A DNA stretch of 64,000 bases, from NCBI RefSeq assembly GCF_030272615.1, contig NC_081415.1, positions 192,228,270-192,292,269 of the forward strand. The letters run 5' to 3'. This DNA is from Cryptomeria japonica. Its lineage: Eukaryota > Streptophyta > Pinopsida > Cupressales > Cupressaceae. The position numbers and the translations under genes were made by a program. Below the pieces are notes generated by a model that searched no databases, was not told the origin of the DNA, and worked only from the letters and a program-made list of their open reading frames with translations. Below, in pieces: positions 10,769-22,085 of the stretch. Numbering within the stretch: position 1 is the first letter of the stretch; each line of letters opens with the position of its first letter.

Positions 10769-11922
10769 ATAAAAATTTAAGCATACAAAACCTTTTACCA
10801 AAATGCATAAACCAAATATCAGAATAGTAGATATAACAATTAAGTATAAACATAAACCACATAATGATTACCAACCATCCATAACACATAACAACATGAT
10901 TTGTACATGGAAAACCTAGTAAAGGGAAAAACCACAGTGAGAAGCCTACCAACAGTCAGATAATACTTCTGCAACAAGTATGTGATTACAATAAGAGGGG
11001 TCTACACATGCAGAAAGGCCAATAGCCTAGAGCGCACTTCTCATCAAAAAAAGAGCCTCACTGACTACAAAGAAATCCATACTACAATCTCGAAAGATGA
11101 ATGAACTGCAAGAATAGAATCTCCTATACCTAAGTATAGTTCTAGTTAAGCTCAATACCAAAGGTCTTAAACCTCTTATAAAAACCCAATTCGATCACCT
11201 ATGATCGACCAAAACCTCTGCATATGATTACAACTTTATTTGCGCACAGATAATCCCATAACCTTGACCTACCACATGATCTACAAAGAGATCTTACATC
11301 ATATTTATACCGACCTGGGACCTAAACAATTAGGTCGGACACCTAAAAGATAGTACAATAAATCCGTTACATAATCTCGTAAATCAATGATAAACCAAGT
11401 CGACCTAAGACCACAACACCATAAACTAAACAATAAATCCAACTGGTAATGCATTAGGAGCATCAACCAACATGTTACATAAATTGGTCAATAACCTAAT
11501 AGAAAAATACCAAAACCAAAATAGGTCACCATAATCCAAATGAAATACCATGAATATGATAACCATCAACATACTGATAACCTCCTAGAAGCTGCACCAG
11601 CACCACTTATCAGATTCATCAAAAGATATTCAACAAAGCGCTATCGGTAAAACCCTTACTGGTAACCAAAAGGCTTACTAGGACAAATGATAGCATCCAT
11701 ATCATTAAATACTGAAACAACTGAATGTGATACACATCGGGAGCACATTAATAACCAATCCAAACCAATTCCAATAGTCAGACCAAACTTGGAGACAAAT
11801 CTCCAGATCAACATCAAAGACCAACCACTCTACCGGAAGACGGTAGATAACAAAATAGCTAGTGTTGACATCAATGACAAACATCAATGTAACACATAAT
11901 CAATTCCTCCAAATTACAAACA
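10769..11922 (-). repeat. Copia A left (3') LTR, second piece
   Basis: Continues the LTR interrupted at 3017; collinear with 16551-17469 of the right LTR, and then extends about 250 bp further to its terminal ACAAACA at 11922. The short opposite-strand frames at 10767-10952 and 11687-11899 are inside LTR sequence. Confidence 0.85.
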
Positions 11923-11937
11923 ATCTCCCCCTTTGGC
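11923..11937 (-). other. Copia A polypurine tract, with repeats of it further in
   Basis: The minus strand reads GCCAAAGGGGGAGAT against the 3' LTR. Further minus-strand purine tracts occur near 11993, 12068, 12119 and 12192. Multiple polypurine tracts are a described Sirevirus feature. Element C has the identical terminal tract. Confidence 0.75.
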
Positions 11938-12283
11938 ATTGATGGCAACACTATATGTGAAAAACATCCAAGTGCTAAGAAATGCCAAACAAGTCTCCCC
12001 CAATGGAAGACATCCAACAATCTCCCAAAAATGATATGAGAATGAAGTTCTGAACCAATAGACCAAACTCCCCCTATGAATTATATCCCTATTAAGCTCT
12101 ATTTTTCACATATATATTTCCCCCCCTTTGACATTAAATCTGACATAAAAATCAAAGAAAAATTATAAAACCTCTGAACCACATAGCTGACTACTCCCCC
12201 TGAGTAGTAGCACCAACACATATATCCGAAAATGAATAATAACACTGATAAATGCATATTGGACTGATGCCAATCAACATCAC

Positions 12284-13252
12284 TCAGGTTTCTACCAGAG
12301 GGGCAAAAACTCCCAATCTGTCTCTGAAGTACTCAAATGATTCCATAGGCAAAGGTTTAGCAAAGATATTTGCAATCTACTCTTTAGTGTTCACATAAAC
12401 CAGTCTGACTTCATTTGCTTCTACCTTCTCCTTCAAAAAATTATATCTGATAGAAATGTGCTTAGTCTTAAAATGAAATACCAGATTCTTTGATATGTCA
12501 ATAGTAGCAGAGTTATCACAGTGAATAACTACCAATTCATTGCAATCTACCCTTATATCCTTCAATATTTTCTTCATCCATAGAGCTTGTGTACTATTAG
12601 TATCAACAACAACATACTCAACTTCAATAGTAGATAAAGAAATGCATGATTGTTTCTTGCTGATCCATGAAACAAGTTTCTTTCCAAGAAATAAATCTCC
12701 ATCGGATGTGCTCTTCCAGTCATCAACATCTCCAGCCCAGTCATCATCTATATATGCACATAGTGTAAAATCATCATTTTTAGGATACCACAAACCATAC
12801 TCTGTTGTTCCTTGCAAATACCCCAAAATCCTTTTCACCACACTCTCATGATTCTCTCTAGGATCACTCTGATATCTTGATACAATACAAACTGCATTCA
12901 TTAAATCCAGTCTAGTTTGAGTCAGATATAACAAACCTCCAATCATATATTTATACCTTGTAGGATTTATCGGAGCTGATGCATCATTCTTTGTGAATTT
13001 CTCACTTGTAACCATAGGGGTACCAACCAGTTTGGAATGTTCCATACCAAATTTCTTCAACAACTCTCTAGCATACTTAGTTTGACAAATGAAAATACCT
13101 TTATCATTCTGAGTAATTTGCAAACCTAAGAAAAATTTCATCTCCCCAATCATAGACATCTCAAATTCATTCTTCATATTTTCAAAGAATTTCATACATA
13201 ACTTATCCTCACCTCCAAAAATGATATCATCAACAAAGACTTCAAAAATCAA
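12284..13252 (-). pseudogene. Copia A reverse transcriptase C-terminus and RNase H
   Basis: Encodes the second half of a Ty1/Copia reverse transcriptase and the RNase H that removes the RNA template. The frame opens with FEVFVDDIIFGG, the catalytic YVDD box with F for Y, then FFLGLQITQ and the RNase H region with AYIDDDWAGDVDDWKSTSDG (normally D-A-D-W-A-G and STSGG), ISLSTIEVEY and VIHCDNSATID. An in-frame TAG at 12377 interrupts the end; the same frame continues with IANIFAKPLP to a TGA at 12284, the normal pol terminus. It is out of frame with the RT N-terminus at 13249. Several altered catalytic-region residues indicate a dead copy. Confidence 0.88.
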
Positions 13253-14280
13253 TATATCATCATCAGTGATCTTGTAATATAAGTTACTGTCAGCATTACT
13301 TTAGTGAAACCAAGCTTCAAAAGATATTTGTCCAATCTAGCATACCAATCTCTAGGGGCTTGTTTCAATCCATATAAAGTTTTCCTTAACCTACAAACCA
13401 TGTTTTTGTCATCTGAAAGTGAAAATCCATCAAGTTTCTCAATGTAAATGTCCTCTTCAAGATCTCCATTAAAAAATTCACACTTAACATCCATCTGATA
13501 TATCTTGTATTTCTTATGGGTAGCATAAACAAGAAATAATATTATAGCTTCAATCCTAGCTACCAGAGAAAATGTCTCATCATAATCAATTCCTTCCTTC
13601 CAAGAATATCCTTTACATACCAATCTAGTCTTATTTCTCACAACTTGTCCATCCTCATTTATTTTATTCCTAAAAACCCATTTAGTTCCAATAACATTCT
13701 TTTTTTTAGGCCGAGGAACTAAAGTCCATGTGTTGTTCTTTTCAATCTGCTCTAATTCCTCTTTCATAGCTCTCATCCAACATTCATCTTTAAAAATTAA
13801 ACATACCTCATTAGTTGCCAACCTTCTTCTTGTCATTACTCCTTTGTTCTTGTATCCAATGATCTGATATTTTGAATGATTTAACCTTACATACCTGGGA
13901 GTCTTCTGACTTTTTGTTCCTCTGCTATGATCTTCAGTTACTGTTAAATTTTCTGATACTACCGGAGCAACTGGATCAATATTATATTCTGGTATAGGTG
14001 CTACCAGTTCAGTTATGATCATCTCCACTTACAGTTCTCTCTCATAAGTTCTAATTTTACCATTGCACAGTTTATCCACCTTGACATTATCACTCTCCAC
14101 AATTCTCTGCAATCTTTTGTTATAACATTTATATGCTTTTCTTTCATTAGAATAACCAAGAAATATCCCTTCATCACATCTAGGATCAAACTTTCCAATT
14201 GAATCATCTCTTTTGATATAGCATTTACTACCAAAGATTCTGAAATACTTAACTGTAGGTGTATGACCAAACATAACTCA
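13249..14280 (-). pseudogene. Copia A integrase C-terminus and reverse transcriptase N-terminus
   Basis: From 14274 the frame gives the integrase C-terminal region (VKYFRIFGSKCYIK, DEGIFLGYSNERKAYKCYN). A TAA-type stop at 14029 interrupts it. The same frame resumes at 14028 and gives the N-terminal half of RVT_2: WMRAMKEELEQIEKNNTW, IGTKWVFRNKINEDG, YKIYQMDVKCEFFNGDLEEDIY and CRLRKTLYGLKQAPRDWY. In the family the QMDVK motif holds the first catalytic Asp of RT and is usually followed by AFLNG; here it is EFFNG. A frameshift near 13250 separates it from the VDD half. Confidence 0.85.
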
Positions 14281-14700
14281 TAAGGTGTCTTATCAGTGTC
14301 TCCTTTGATATGAACTATGTTAAATGTGTATATCGTCGTGCCCACAACTTCTCTCCAATACATATGATGCAAATTAGCTTCCATAATCATATTTCTAGAT
14401 GCATCCAAGATAGTCTTTCCACAACACCATTCTGCTAAGGTGCTCGGGGTGCAAACAACTGTCTCCTTATCCCATGTTTCTCACAATAACTACTAAATTC
14501 ACTGGATGTGAATTCACCACCTTGATTTGATCTTAAGCATTTAATCTTCAACCCTTTCTTTGTCTCAACTTTATCTTTAAAGATCTTAAACTTTTCAAAA
14601 GCTTCAGATTTCTCCCTTAGAAAAGTAACCCACATCATTCTAGAATAGTCATCAATGATTAGCATGAAATATCTATCACCCTAAAAAACTCTTTACTCTA
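14281..14700 (-). pseudogene. Copia A integrase core
   Basis: Retroviral-type integrase catalytic core that would join element DNA to the genome. IIDDYSRMMWVTFLREKSEA carries the first catalytic Asp (about 14657-14600). LRSNQGGEFTSSEF has Asn where the family has Asp, which should abolish activity. A TAG follows APRAP, then NGVVER in the same frame supplies the Glu. After a frameshift, MDASRNMIMEANLHHMYWRE and KTPYEL continue to about 14280. The pre-integrase zinc region (about 14700-14985) is only faintly readable and broken. Confidence 0.82.
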
Positions 14701-14988
14701 GGAGGACCACACAAATCAATATGAACAAGATCAAGACCACCATTAGATTTGTCTTGTATACTCTTAAAAGAAGTTCTGACTTGCTTTCCCATTTTGACAT
14801 TCCTTACACACCAGATTATAGGGCTTCACAATCGTAGGTATATCTCTAACAACCTTAGTTGAACTGATCTTTACAATGCAATTAAAATTTACATGACACA
14901 ACCTCTTATACCATATTCAACTCTCATAACCTTGTGCAATCAAACATGTCTTCTCATTGAAGTTCAAATGAAAAATGTTACCTTTAGT

Positions 14989-15891
14989 CTATGTACCAAT
15001 TGCAATCTCCAATCCAGATCTGTTAATGATTTTGTATTTTCCATCCTTGAACTGTAATTGAAATCCCTTATCTGCCAACTGTCCTACACTCAAAAGATTA
15101 TGCCTTAAACCTTCAACATGATAAACAATATCAATGTTATGCTTACCATCCAATGATATAGTTCCTCTTCCTCTGACCATACATGCTTTGTCATCTCCAA
15201 ATCTAACCAATCCACCATGAAATTTTTGCAAAGATAAAAACTTCCTTTTATCTCTAGTCATATGATGTGAACATCCACTCTCTATCACCCATTCATCCTT
15301 GTCTTCAATTTTAGCATCAAGGGCCTTTTCCTCATTTTGAATAATAGGTGCCAGAGCATCTTCCTTGATAGCCAAAAATACCCATTCCTTTCCACTGTCG
15401 GATCCACTAGCTAAATCTTGTGCCGATTCATCATCGGAATCAGTCACACCTTCCTCATCTGCATAGTAACATGATTTGTCTTTGTTTATCTTGTACTTAT
15501 TCTTATTCTGATAATCATGGTTAGGCCTAAAAGATCTTCTATATTTCTCTTCAAATCTTGAATTCCTCTCAGGATATCTAGATGCAAAATGACCTATCTT
15601 ATTATATGAAAAACATTTAAAAGGTGATTTTCCTTCATACTTACTTCTTGTCGGACCTTTAGGTACTCTTCTAGCAAATAGGGCTTCAAGTTTCTCAAAA
15701 TCATCATCTTCTTTCTTCATTTCCTCTAGTTCCTTCGCATATAAAGCTTTCCAATCACTCTTGTCGGTTGATGATGCAGATGTGTGTAAAGTAGATTCAG
15801 TCTTTGCACCTCCTTGAGGACCAAATTCTTCAAGCTCAAAAACAGACAAATTTCCAACCAAAGTATCTCTGTTAACAAAAGTGTTTGCCAT
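14989..15891 (-). pseudogene. Copia A Gag C-terminus and protease
   Basis: A 300-aa frame. Residues 84-105 hold a degenerate zinc knuckle, CFSYNKIGHFASRYPE, with two of the three Cys/His-type ligands after the first Cys changed to Tyr. A charged Asp/Glu-rich linker follows. Then DEWVIESGCSHHMT (about residue 200) is the Copia aspartic protease active site with Glu for the catalytic Asp (usual form W-x-x-D-S-G-C-S). GLRHNLLSVGQLADKGFQ is the conserved protease-to-pre-integrase stretch. The altered active site and zinc knuckle indicate an inactive copy. Gag N-terminal sequence continues in broken frames to about 16479. Confidence 0.85.
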
Positions 15892-16479
15892 TGTTCTCAG
15901 CTATTAATTGCAATAGGCTCCATTTTGTAATCTGGTGGCAAAGCTCTCAGTACTTTAGAAACAATCTCATCTTTTCTCAGAGATCCACCACATCACTGAA
16001 TTCCCATAACAATTTTATTATTTCTATAAAAATAATAATCCTTTCATCTTCTTCCATCTCCAAATTCTCATACCTTAACCAGTAAACATCAAGTTTAGCA
16101 ATTTTAACAGTAGGGTCACCTTGACTCATAGCCTCCAACTTATATAGCCTTCATAGATGATTGGTTAGTTAATCCCATAATTTGCTGATCAGAAAGTGCA
16201 CTTAAGAGTGCTTCTCTAGATCTACAATCATTCTCAATGTCCTTATCCAAGGTTGCAGGAGGAGGATTGCTAGATGACAAATTATGAGGAGTGTAGACTT
16301 TCTTCGTGATCTCCCAAATCTCTTTCCCAATATCTCAAATGAGTCTCCGTCTGAATCTTTCATACCCTATAATTTTTCAAATCAAGCGTAGGGGTTTCTC
16401 TCCAGAAAATAGATCCAGTTGAACTATTAGTTTCCATAGGATCTTCCTCAAGCGGTTAATCTTTTGCAGAGAGGACCAT
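15892..16479 (-). pseudogene. Copia A Gag N-terminal remnant
   Basis: Sequence between the Gag/protease frame and the primer site, where Copia Gag N-terminal coding should lie. Only short broken minus-strand frames remain, and no domain can be read with confidence. Confidence 0.45.
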
Positions 16480-16491
16480 GCTCTAATACCA
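16480..16491 (-). other. Copia A primer binding site
   Basis: The minus strand reads TGGTATTAGAGC, one base from the initiator-Met-tRNA site TGGTATCAGAGC, two bases inside the 5' LTR. Confidence 0.8.
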
Positions 16492-16493
16492 AT

Positions 16494-17469
16494 TGCTAGG
16501 ATAACCATTGGACAACTGAGATGGGGAGGGGTGAATCAATTGTCAACATATTATAAAACTTTAAGAATACAAAACCTTTTACCAAAATGCATAAATCAAA
16601 TAATGAAATAACAGATATAACAATTAAGCATAAACATAAATCGTAGAACAATTACCAACCATCCATAGCACATAACACCATGATTTGTACATGGAAAACC
16701 TGATAAAGGGAAAAACCACGGTGGAAAGCCTAACCATAGTCAGATAATACATTTGCAACAAGTATGTGATTACAATAAGAGGGACCTGCACATGCAGGAA
16801 GGCCAAAATATTAGAGCGCAATCCTCATCACAAAAGGAGCCTCACTGACTACAAAGAAATCCATACTACAATCCGGACAGATGAATGAATTGTAAGAATA
16901 ACATCTCCTATGCCTGAGTACAATTCCATTTAAGATCAATACCGGAGGTCTTAAACCTCTTATACAAATCCAATTCGATCACCTATGATCGACCAAAACC
17001 TTTGCATATGATTACAACTTTATTCGCACATAGATTATCCCATAAACTTGACCTACCACATGATCTACAAAGAGATCTTACATCATATTTATACCAACCC
17101 GGGACCTAAATAATTAGGTTGACCACCTAAAAGATAGTACAATGTTACATAATCTTGTAAACCAATGATAAACCAAGTTGTCCTAAGACCGAAACAACAT
17201 AAACCAAACAATAAATCCAACCAGTAATGCATTAGGAGCATCAACCAACATGTTACATAAACCAGTCCATAACCTAACAGTATAATACCCGACCCAAAAT
17301 AGGTCACCATAAGCCAAATGAAACACAACAAACAACTAGAACATGAACATGATAACCATCAACATCCCGAGAACCTCCTAGAAACCACACCAACACCACT
17401 TATCGGATTCATCAAAATATCTTCAACAAAGTGCTGCCGGTAAAACCCTTATCGGTAACCAAAAGGCTT
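16494..17469 (-). repeat. Copia A right (5') LTR, outer end truncated
   Basis: Starts TGCTAGGATAACC and is collinear with 2962-3017 plus 10769-11674. Similarity ends after GTAACCAAAAGGCTT. The next base belongs to Copia B coding sequence, so about 250 bp of LTR and the target duplication are missing. Confidence 0.82.
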
Positions 17470-17659
17470 GTCCCTTGGATTGGTTATTCATGTGTTCCTA
17501 ATGTGAGGAGTATAGAATTTCTAACCATGAAGGTTTGTCCCTTGTTATCTCCACTTGAGGAGACAAACTGAATGTCTTTATTAAAGACATCCTTGATTGT
17601 GGAGCATTCACTAGCATCACATCCAATTCCTCTAGTATCCTTAGAGTGTTTCCATCAAA

Positions 17660-18541
17660 CTAGATCCTTACCTTGAGCTCATCTTGGCACTTCTCAAGGT
17701 CTTTTCGAAGATTTTCCACTTCACCTATTAGGTCTTGACACTCATTACCTTTAGTCTCCACTTCTAGATCCAGCTCCTCACATCTTCTCTTCTTAGCATC
17801 AAAAACCGATTTAAATTCATCAGTCATTTCTTTTGCATCTTCTAGTTGAGTTGTCAATATACATATATTATCATTTGACTCTTCAAGGCATGTTCTCAAC
17901 CGACTGCATTCTTCATGAATTGAATCTTTGTAATTCTTAAATTCATTTCTAACATTTTTCTGCTCATTTAGGGTACTTACCAGCTCTCTTTTAAGATCAA
18001 CTTGATCTTCATCATCTTCTTTGTCTTCACCATCACTTCCAAACACATCTTGCCAGTAGGATTGATCTGCATGATCACTTTTAGATGTGTGCATCTCACT
18101 TTTTGTTTCTTCAACCATGAAGAGGTGGGTTTCTTCTTCATGATTGTTGTAGCTGCTGACTAATATATCTTCATCATCTGCACATGTTTTTTCTATATTG
18201 ATCTTCTTGCTTTCACAAATCAGTTCTGCAGTGGTAGGCTCATTTCCATAGAGCTTCTTCAATTTGTCCCATAGGCTTTTTGCCAATTTGCATCTGTCCA
18301 CCTATGAGGAAAGATCACCGGAAACCCCATTGAGTATAGCTTTCATTGCTTCATCATTTCACATAGATCTTATTTCAACTTCAGGATTGGTGGGAGGACT
18401 GACAAAACTAGAACAACCATTTACAATCGACATCCAAACATCAAACCCCAAAGTGGACAGGTAGACTTCCATCCTACAACTCCAAATGGAAAAGTTTGAT
18501 CCATCAAACACCAGAGTAGGGGTTGACACAAAACAAACCAT
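17660..18541 (-). pseudogene. Copia B Gag
   Basis: A structural protein of a Copia particle. From 18541 it reads FDGSNFSIWSCRMEVYLSTL, the N-terminal Copia Gag motif (x-G-x-N-x-x-x-W-x-x-x-M-x-x-x-L). In-frame stops at 18359-18361 and about 18302-18304 interrupt a single continuous frame. It then gives DRCKLAKSLWDKLKKLYGNE (Gag core) and, from about 17990 to 17664, a long predicted coiled coil of charged heptads (residues about 105-210 of the 213-aa frame). A long C-terminal coiled coil is common in Sirevirus Gag. No zinc knuckle is reached before the frame ends. Confidence 0.78.
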
Positions 18542-18601
18542 TGTATTCTCAAAACAAGAATCTACACAAGTTGGAGAAAGCTTATCTAATTGAGAAACTA
18601 G

Positions 18602-18613
18602 GCTCTGATACTA
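18602..18613 (-). other. Copia B primer binding site
   Basis: The minus strand reads TAGTATCAGAGC, one change from TGGTATCAGAGC, two bases from the LTR start TGTAGAAC at 18616. Confidence 0.72.
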
Positions 18614-18615
18614 AT

Positions 18616-19768
18616 TGTAGAACACAAGATGCCACTGAGAGGTGGGGGGGTGAATTATTGGTTTCCAAACTAAACCCTTTTTAATCCTAAATGTGTGTAC
18701 CATTTAACAGATCTAACACAAAGTGGATATACCGGTTAGACAGGGAGAAGACCAAAATGAAAGCACACACAAAAGGCACATCACATAACACTGGATATAC
18801 GAGGAAAACCCAACATGGGAAAAACCTTGGTAAGAAATGTTGTTGGAGTCTACTACTCCAATCCAGCCTCACAATAAAAGTGAATACAAAGTTTAGGGCA
18901 CCAACCCCTGATTTTAGGGCACCAACCCAAGGAGCACTAACCCCTGATTTAGGACACCAACCCAAGGAGCACCAACCCTTGCACTAAGCTCCAACTCAGT
19001 GATCACAATGAAATATATCAATACAAAGGTAATAAACTTGTTACAAATGTTCTTTGTAACTCTCACACATATCTCTTCACCGGTTCACCTCTATTTGGTT
19101 CTCTGTCGGTTCTCTACTCACCTTCTCTGACTCTTCCTCTACTATGTCTCTGCCTTGTCTACTCTCTTCTCACACTCTCTCTCTCTTCTCTTCTTTGTTT
19201 GTTGCGACCGCCTTACCGATTCAGACTCCACCTCTTCTCTGTTAGTTTATTATTCTCTGACCCAATGCCTCTTGTTACCACTGGTACTGTACTTATCGGT
19301 CAAACCATGCTATGTTTTTACCTTGTTAGATCACCACTGGTACTCACTCCTTTCTTCTATGCTCTCTGTTGTTGTCTTACTGGTTCTAACACTGCCGATT
19401 CACACCACTATCAAACTCAGTGATAGTCTATTGGTTAACCTTGCTGGTTAAACTCTTCTTACCAGTTTCTTCTTCAACTCTCTCAATCGCTTCAATGTTT
19501 AGCAATAAACTCTCAGACTAATTGACTCTTTGCTTGCACTCATTTTGCCAGCTTCACTTTCTCCTCCAGCAACACTAGATCTGGTCTTTGATCTGCACAT
19601 TTATATGTGAGCATTCCCACCAAAACGTAAATTCAAACTTTGGCGCGCTAGGGTTCCTTCTACCAACCCAATCCATATTGAATCCAATCAGATCTTTCTC
19701 GTGGATTGACAACCTCCAACAAATCAATCACTTCTATCATATTTCTTACTTCCAATACACATTTGTTA
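18616..19768 (-). repeat. Copia B 5' LTR, first piece
   Basis: Begins TGTAGAACACAAG. It ends at the TGTTA duplication (19764-19768) of element C and resumes at 26320. It includes a short tandem repeat at 18897-18985. The overlapping frames at 19155-19451 are low-complexity CT-rich LTR sequence. Confidence 0.7.
18897..18985. repeat. short tandem repeat, GGCACCAACCC units
   Basis: Four to five reiterations of g(g/a)caccaacccc(t/a) alternating with tgatttta and aaggagcac words, with a larger period of about 36 bp. It lies inside the Copia B LTR. Confidence 0.7.
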
Positions 19769-20577
19769 TGTTGGCATATGCACACTCCAATAAGACATTG
19801 TAGGTGATTGAAGGTTTTGTCATTGATGGAAACCTTACAATCCTATGACACCGACAAGGCATTCCATCGGCACTAGCAAGATCAGACTCTACACCAGCAC
19901 TCAAACCACCAACACCGGCAGTGAAAGGAAGCATATCGACATAGAAGCCGACAAGAATTTTGTTGTTAATATATTTTGTTTATTATTATAAAATCATTGT
20001 AAGTCGACTTGGCAAGTTGTAAAATGACTCTTATATAAGAGAGATCATTGTAGAACATTTTAATGAGAGATAGAGGAATGTAATTAGGTGAAATAAGGCA
20101 GACCTATTATGTGAATTATAGGTTAAGGGTTTATGTAAGAAGCAGAGCAGAAACTGGTACTGGATCTGGCATTATAGATGCTATTTTGAAGCAGTACAAG
20201 ACACTGAATTTATATAATCCATTTTGTAAGTCAGTGAGACTTCCTATTTTGTATTTGAGCAGTGAGCTCTAGGCACTTGGCCTTCCTGCATTTGCAGGCC
20301 CCTCTTGTAGCAGTAATATTCTCTTATTGGCTAGTAAGTGAATATTCTGGGTCACAAATCCCACCAAGGTTTTTCCCACATCGGGTTTCCTCGTTAAAAT
20401 ATTGTGTTATGGTGTGTTTTTCATGTGGTTGCTTTTGTCTCTATTTATTGCATTACTTTCTGCTTACCGGTACACAGTATTAATATGCTCTACATGTTTT
20501 AAGTTAAAAAAATCTTATAATCGGTTAGATACTGATTCACCCCCCCCCCCCTCTCAGTATCTGTGGGAATCCTAACA
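19769..20577 (+). repeat. Element C 5' LTR
   Basis: 809 bp, TGTTGGCATATG to AATCCTAACA. A C12 run lies at 20540-20551; the other LTR has a run of 8, which accounts for much of the length difference. It contains the GGCCTTCCTGCATTTGCAGG palindromic word near 20279. Confidence 0.92.
20032..20038 (+). promoter_or_regulatory. putative TATA box, element C 5' LTR
   Basis: GACTCTTATATAAGAGAG, itself an imperfect palindrome, near the position expected for the U3/R border. The 3' LTR has the same word at 25772-25778. Confidence 0.5.
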
Positions 20578-20579
20578 AT

Positions 20580-20591
20580 TGGTATCAGAGC
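20580..20591 (+). other. Element C primer binding site
   Basis: TGGTATCAGAGC, exact complement of the initiator-Met tRNA 3' end, two bases after the LTR. Confidence 0.92.
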
Positions 20592-20648
20592 TTGGTCCTC
20601 TATTTTCAGAAGCCTAACAGCTTGAGGAAGATCTTGACACCGGTAGAG

Positions 20649-21783
20649 ATGGAAAACTTGATGAAGCAACTTGAAGGAGCTCTCTCAGACTATGATGTAC
20701 AAAAATTGAAAAATATCTAACTTCAAGATGATCTAAAGGCTGCTCGGGATATCATTCAAGCACTTCAAGAAAATCTTACTATTTCAAGAAACAAGAGAAG
20801 AGAACTTTGTGAAAAGATGCAAAATGAGAATAATGAAAAAGAAACTTAATGATATGATAAACAAGCTGAAGCAAGAGAACATGACAACAAAGAATGAGAT
20901 GCAGGATATGACTATGAGATTTTGTAAAGAAATTGAAGATAGAAAGAAGAATGAAGAAGATTTGACTAGAAGAGTAAGTGATGTTGCAAATGAGAACACA
21001 AGACTTAGCTATGAAAATGATTTGTTGAAGACAGATCTGATGCACACATAGAATGACTCAAATGAATTGATGAGGCATAAAGAAGTCTTAGAAAGAGAAC
21101 TAGATACTGCAAATCAACATAAAGAGAAATTCAAGAAAAGCTCAGAAGAACTTGGTAACTTGCTGAAGAATCAAAAACCTAAAGGTGACACTTATGGAAT
21201 TGTCTTTGAAGTTCATGAAAGCTCCAGTACTGCAAACACACAAGATCATAGCAAACCGGTAAGACAACCTATTGCTTATAAATTCAATGGCAAATGCTTT
21301 AACTGTAACAAGTATGGTCATAGAGAAAATGAATGTAGATCTAGAAACTATCAGAATACCAATGCACCCACCGGTCAATGTTCAAAATGCAACAAAGTTG
21401 GTCATAACTCTAAGAATTGCAGAATGAATGTGACATGTTATGTTTGTGGAAGATTTGGACACTTATCTAATCAATGCAAAACACAAACCGGCATATGTTA
21501 TGGAAAGGCTATTCAGAGAAACAATGTGACTTGTTATGCATGTAACAAAATTGGGCATATTGCTAAATTTTGTAGAAGCAAGTCTTCACCGGTAGACAAC
21601 AAAGGTCCTAATTTGAAAGGAAAAGAAAAAGTTGAAGAAGTTAAGCAGGAATTCTCAAAACAATGGATCAGAAAATCAGACCTAAATGGTGCTGGGAATA
21701 CTCCTCCACTGGTAGAACCAAGCAACACTCCACCGATAGAACAAAGTAGCACTCCACCGGTAGAAGTCTCTTCATCAAATTGA
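20649..21783 (+). pseudogene. Element C ORF1: coiled coil plus four CCHC zinc knuckles
   Basis: A Gag-like nucleic-acid-binding protein. ATG at 20649 starts a frame broken by a TAA near 20718, with a shift near 20800 into the frame that runs to 21783, and another stop at 21049. The first 130 residues are Lys/Glu-rich heptads predicted to form a coiled coil. Residues 77-185 of the last open piece (21067-21783) contain four CCHC knuckles: CFNCNKYGHRENEC, CSKCNKVGHNSKNC, CYVCGRFGHLSNQC and CYACNKIGHIAKFC. The tail has repeated TPPxE words. The usual Copia Gag core (UBN2) is not visible. Four knuckles are more than the usual one or two of LTR elements. Confidence 0.78.
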
Positions 21784-22085
21784 AGAAATTTCTTTGAGGG
21801 TTTGGAAATCAATGAGACATATGCTATTATTCCGTTAGTTGATGGAAAGAAGTTGAAATTACTTCTATACCGACAGTTATGTTAAGTGATTACTTAACCG
21901 CCAAGCATTAAATTTGGTAGTTGGTAGATTGACATTATAAATTAGTGTTTTTGGCTCCATTTCACTTCACCGAGCATTCAAACATTCGAAGAGAGCAAAA
22001 TTTCTAGAGATAAGGCATTTCGAGCAAAGAGGCAAAGCATTTCAGCAATCAATCCTTCCAAAGGCAGAAAAAGGTATTTATAATC
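21784..22085 (+). other. Element C intergenic region
   Basis: About 300 bases between the two ORFs with no coding frame. It is purine-rich and could hold a promoter or leader for the second ORF, but no signal is clear. Confidence 0.3.

Larger units (their letters stand above)
2962..17469 (-). mobile_element. Copia A: Ty1/Copia LTR retrotransposon, degenerate, split by element G
   Basis: A minus-strand element with all hallmarks of Ty1/Copia. It has a right (5') LTR from 16494, a mutated initiator-Met-tRNA primer site at 16480-16491, domain order gag, protease, integrase, RT, RNase H on the minus strand, a polypurine tract at 11923-11937 and a left (3') LTR ending at 11922. The left LTR starts at 2962 (TGTTAGGATAACC, matching TGCTAGGATAACC at 16494) and is interrupted after 3017 by element G, resuming at 10769. 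The right LTR loses similarity at about 17469 where Copia B sequence begins, so it lacks about 250 bases. Every protein is broken. Repeated polypurine tracts near the 3' LTR suggest Sirevirus affinity (inference). Confidence 0.85.

Noticed and set aside
20580-20591. TGGTATCAGAGC considered as part of a tRNA gene
   Set aside because: Only the 12-base complement of the tRNA 3' end is present and it lies next to an LTR, so it is a primer binding site. The same applies at 39988, 16480, 18602 and 48122.
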